Below, piece after piece: positions 63,077-64,000 of a stretch of DNA of 64,000 nucleotides (positions are counted from its first letter, which is position 1; every line of letters begins with the position of its first letter). The position numbers were made by a program, and so were the translations under genes. The notes under the pieces are model-generated. The model searched no databases. It was given only the letters and a program-made list of their open reading frames with translations, and was not told the origin of the DNA. The stretch is taken from assembly GCF_040834005.1 (NCBI RefSeq), contig NZ_CP162129.1, positions 5,142,501 through 5,206,500 on the forward strand. Direction: 5' to 3'. Source of the DNA: Paenibacillus sp. PL2-23 (GTDB lineage Bacteria > Bacillota > Bacilli > Paenibacillales > Paenibacillaceae).

Positions 63077-63619
63077 TTATTCTACAGAAATGAATTTAGA
63101 TGGAATAAATTCCGCCAACCATACTACATTATTGCCTTGGTAAAACTCCACTCCTTCACTTGAGGCATTTTCAGCTTGAACGTTTAATAATACAGGACTT
63201 GAATCTTTTCGTTTGCCCACTAGATTCGCAGTATCAATATCAACTGACAGATGAACATACTGTCTCGCCATCGGGCGAAGCCCCTCTGATAAAATTCGTT
63301 CTACTAAATGCTTAGCTGTCCCATGATAAAGAATCGAAGGGGGAATACCAACCTTTTTGTTTACTTTTTGAGGTACAGAATGACCGTATAATGCTCTAAT
63401 CTTTCCATCAAAAATTTCATGCCGTTTCTTATCTGATACCTCAATCATTTTCCTCAAATTACTTTCATTTATTGATTTCCACTGCTCATCAATTCGTAGT
63501 GCTGAAAGTAATTGGTCAATATCTACCCATCCCTCATTGTCTAGCTCTAATTCATACTCCCAAGGAGCATGTCTTAAAGCATAAGAAACCTCTTTACTTA
63601 ATTTGGTAATATCCAGCAC
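63077..63619 (-). CDS. kptA: RNA 2'-phosphotransferase, Tpt1/KptA family
   Basis: A 180-residue enzyme that removes an internal 2'-phosphate from RNA, passing it to NAD+. The winged N-terminal part carries SYALRHAPWEYEL with the catalytic Arg-His; the second half carries KIRALYGHSV (Arg), LYHGTAKHLVERILSEGL and ARQYVHLSVD (Arg), the four-residue R-H-R-R set. GTG 63619 shares one base with the TAG of the gene before it and has GGAGGG upstream. Bacterial KptA has no obvious tRNA-splicing job; next to Rhs cassettes it may repair or counter RNA damage, or be a toxin-related ADP-ribosyl enzyme. Confidence 0.92.
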   Translation of the reverse strand: MLDITKLSKEVSYALRHAPWEYELELDNEGWVDIDQLLSALRIDEQWKSINESNLRKMIEVSDKKRHEIFDGKIRALYGHSVPQKVNKKVGIPPSILYHGTAKHLVERILSEGLRPMARQYVHLSVDIDTANLVGKRKDSSPVLLNVQAENASSEGVEFYQGNNVVWLAEFIPSKFISVE

Positions 63620-64000
63620 TAAGCACCCTCCATATCAATTAAATCTTTGCTAAAGTAACGGGAAGATTTTTTCTTCCCGTTCACTTCAATATAGTACATT
63701 TCTCTTTCAGTCTTATGGTGCCAATTTATTTCACAAATGAACCCAAAGACTTCCGGATTTGACCGTATTCTTACGGCCTGACCAAATGTAAATTTAGGTG
63801 TTAAGATTTTTTGAAATAATGTGGGTTTTACCAAAAAACTCTGCTTATTATACTGTAGCACTATATACTGGTCTTGTTCTCCGACACAAAGAAACACTTT
63901 TCCATAAGGTCGTAAACTACTAAATTTTTCTCTGTATCGTGGTTCAATTAGTTCCTGTCCATCTTCTTTAAACCATGGGTATATCCCCCATATATCTTTC
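63619..64000 (-). CDS. DUF6960-like small protein (5' end outside the window)
   Basis: The frame is open to the window edge, reading KDIWGIYPWFKEDGQELIEP, YREKFSSLRPYGKVFLCVGEQ, then LVKPTLFQKILTPKFTFGQAV and ending FSKDLIDMEGA. The WGIYPWFKEDG...PYGKVF pattern recalls DUF6960 proteins, which are often found in toxin-immunity loci; this is from memory. It overlaps kptA by one base (TAGTG), so the two are coupled. A GTG at 63895-63897 could be taken as a start, but the coding-like sequence upstream argues against it. Confidence 0.6.
   Translation of the reverse strand, partial: KDIWGIYPWFKEDGQELIEPRYREKFSSLRPYGKVFLCVGEQDQYIVLQYNKQSFLVKPTLFQKILTPKFTFGQAVRIRSNPEVFGFICEINWHHKTEREMYYIEVNGKKKSSRYFSKDLIDMEGA

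Overview
The window looks like a chromosome segment of a Paenibacillus-type Gram-positive, spore-forming bacterium. The evidence is the pcrB-pcrA-ligA neighbourhood, the uvrBA pair, the ftsEX / M23 hydrolase / ctpB / minJ division cluster, YesMN plus LplBC-type sugar uptake genes, a DUF4183 protein and very strong Shine-Dalgarno sites. Species cannot be named from the sequence. Bases 1 to about 42,250 are GC-rich and well packed. From about 42,300 to the end the DNA is mixed, with AT-rich genes, repeats and mobile elements.

Core region: ligA (cut by the window edge) and pcrA, with two small genes (one DUF4183) lying between pcrA and pcrB; an ECF sigma factor, a membrane anti-sigma candidate and an anchored extracytoplasmic protein as one coupled operon; a U32 peptidase-family protein (RlhA-like); a sugar-phosphate isomerase/epimerase; uvrA and uvrB behind a consensus promoter with a LexA-like box; a response regulator with a SARP-type output domain next to a 2040-residue LPXTG surface protein whose promoter carries a SARP-style direct repeat; minJ, ctpB, an EnvC-like M23 hydrolase, ftsX and ftsE; a VanW protein; a repeat-rich spacer; and a carbohydrate-type ABC importer with GDSL and barrel-fold proteins and its YesM/YesN two-component system.

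Accessory region (42.3-64 kb): read on the minus strand, this is an array of orphan Rhs C-terminal cassettes. Three near-identical partial Rhs cores (52.57-53.24, 58.90-59.58 and 62.42-63.01 kb) plus two smaller fragments each lead into a different tip and are followed by small immunity-type genes. The tips include Hint plus GIY-YIG nuclease with Imm26, Hint plus an RNase-like tip, and a Gly-rich hydrophobic tip with a DUF2500-like protein. An orphan toxin/immunity pair, a zinc-ribbon gene, a lipoprotein gene (two copies), a double-CxxC protein and a KptA RNA 2'-phosphotransferase are also present. Most tips are disconnected by single-base frameshifts or small deletions, so the array looks like a store of silenced cassettes. 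A full-length Rhs gene, if there is one, would lie beyond base 64,000.

Four mobile elements have landed in the array: a Mu/Tn7-style transposon (DDE transposase plus AAA ATPase plus two accessory proteins), an IS4-family copy and an IS1380-family copy with clean inverted repeats and target duplications, and a decayed IS3-family copy. Segmental duplications and recurring spacers suggest the array grew by recombination. Identities of families come from motif recognition by eye; no database search was possible.
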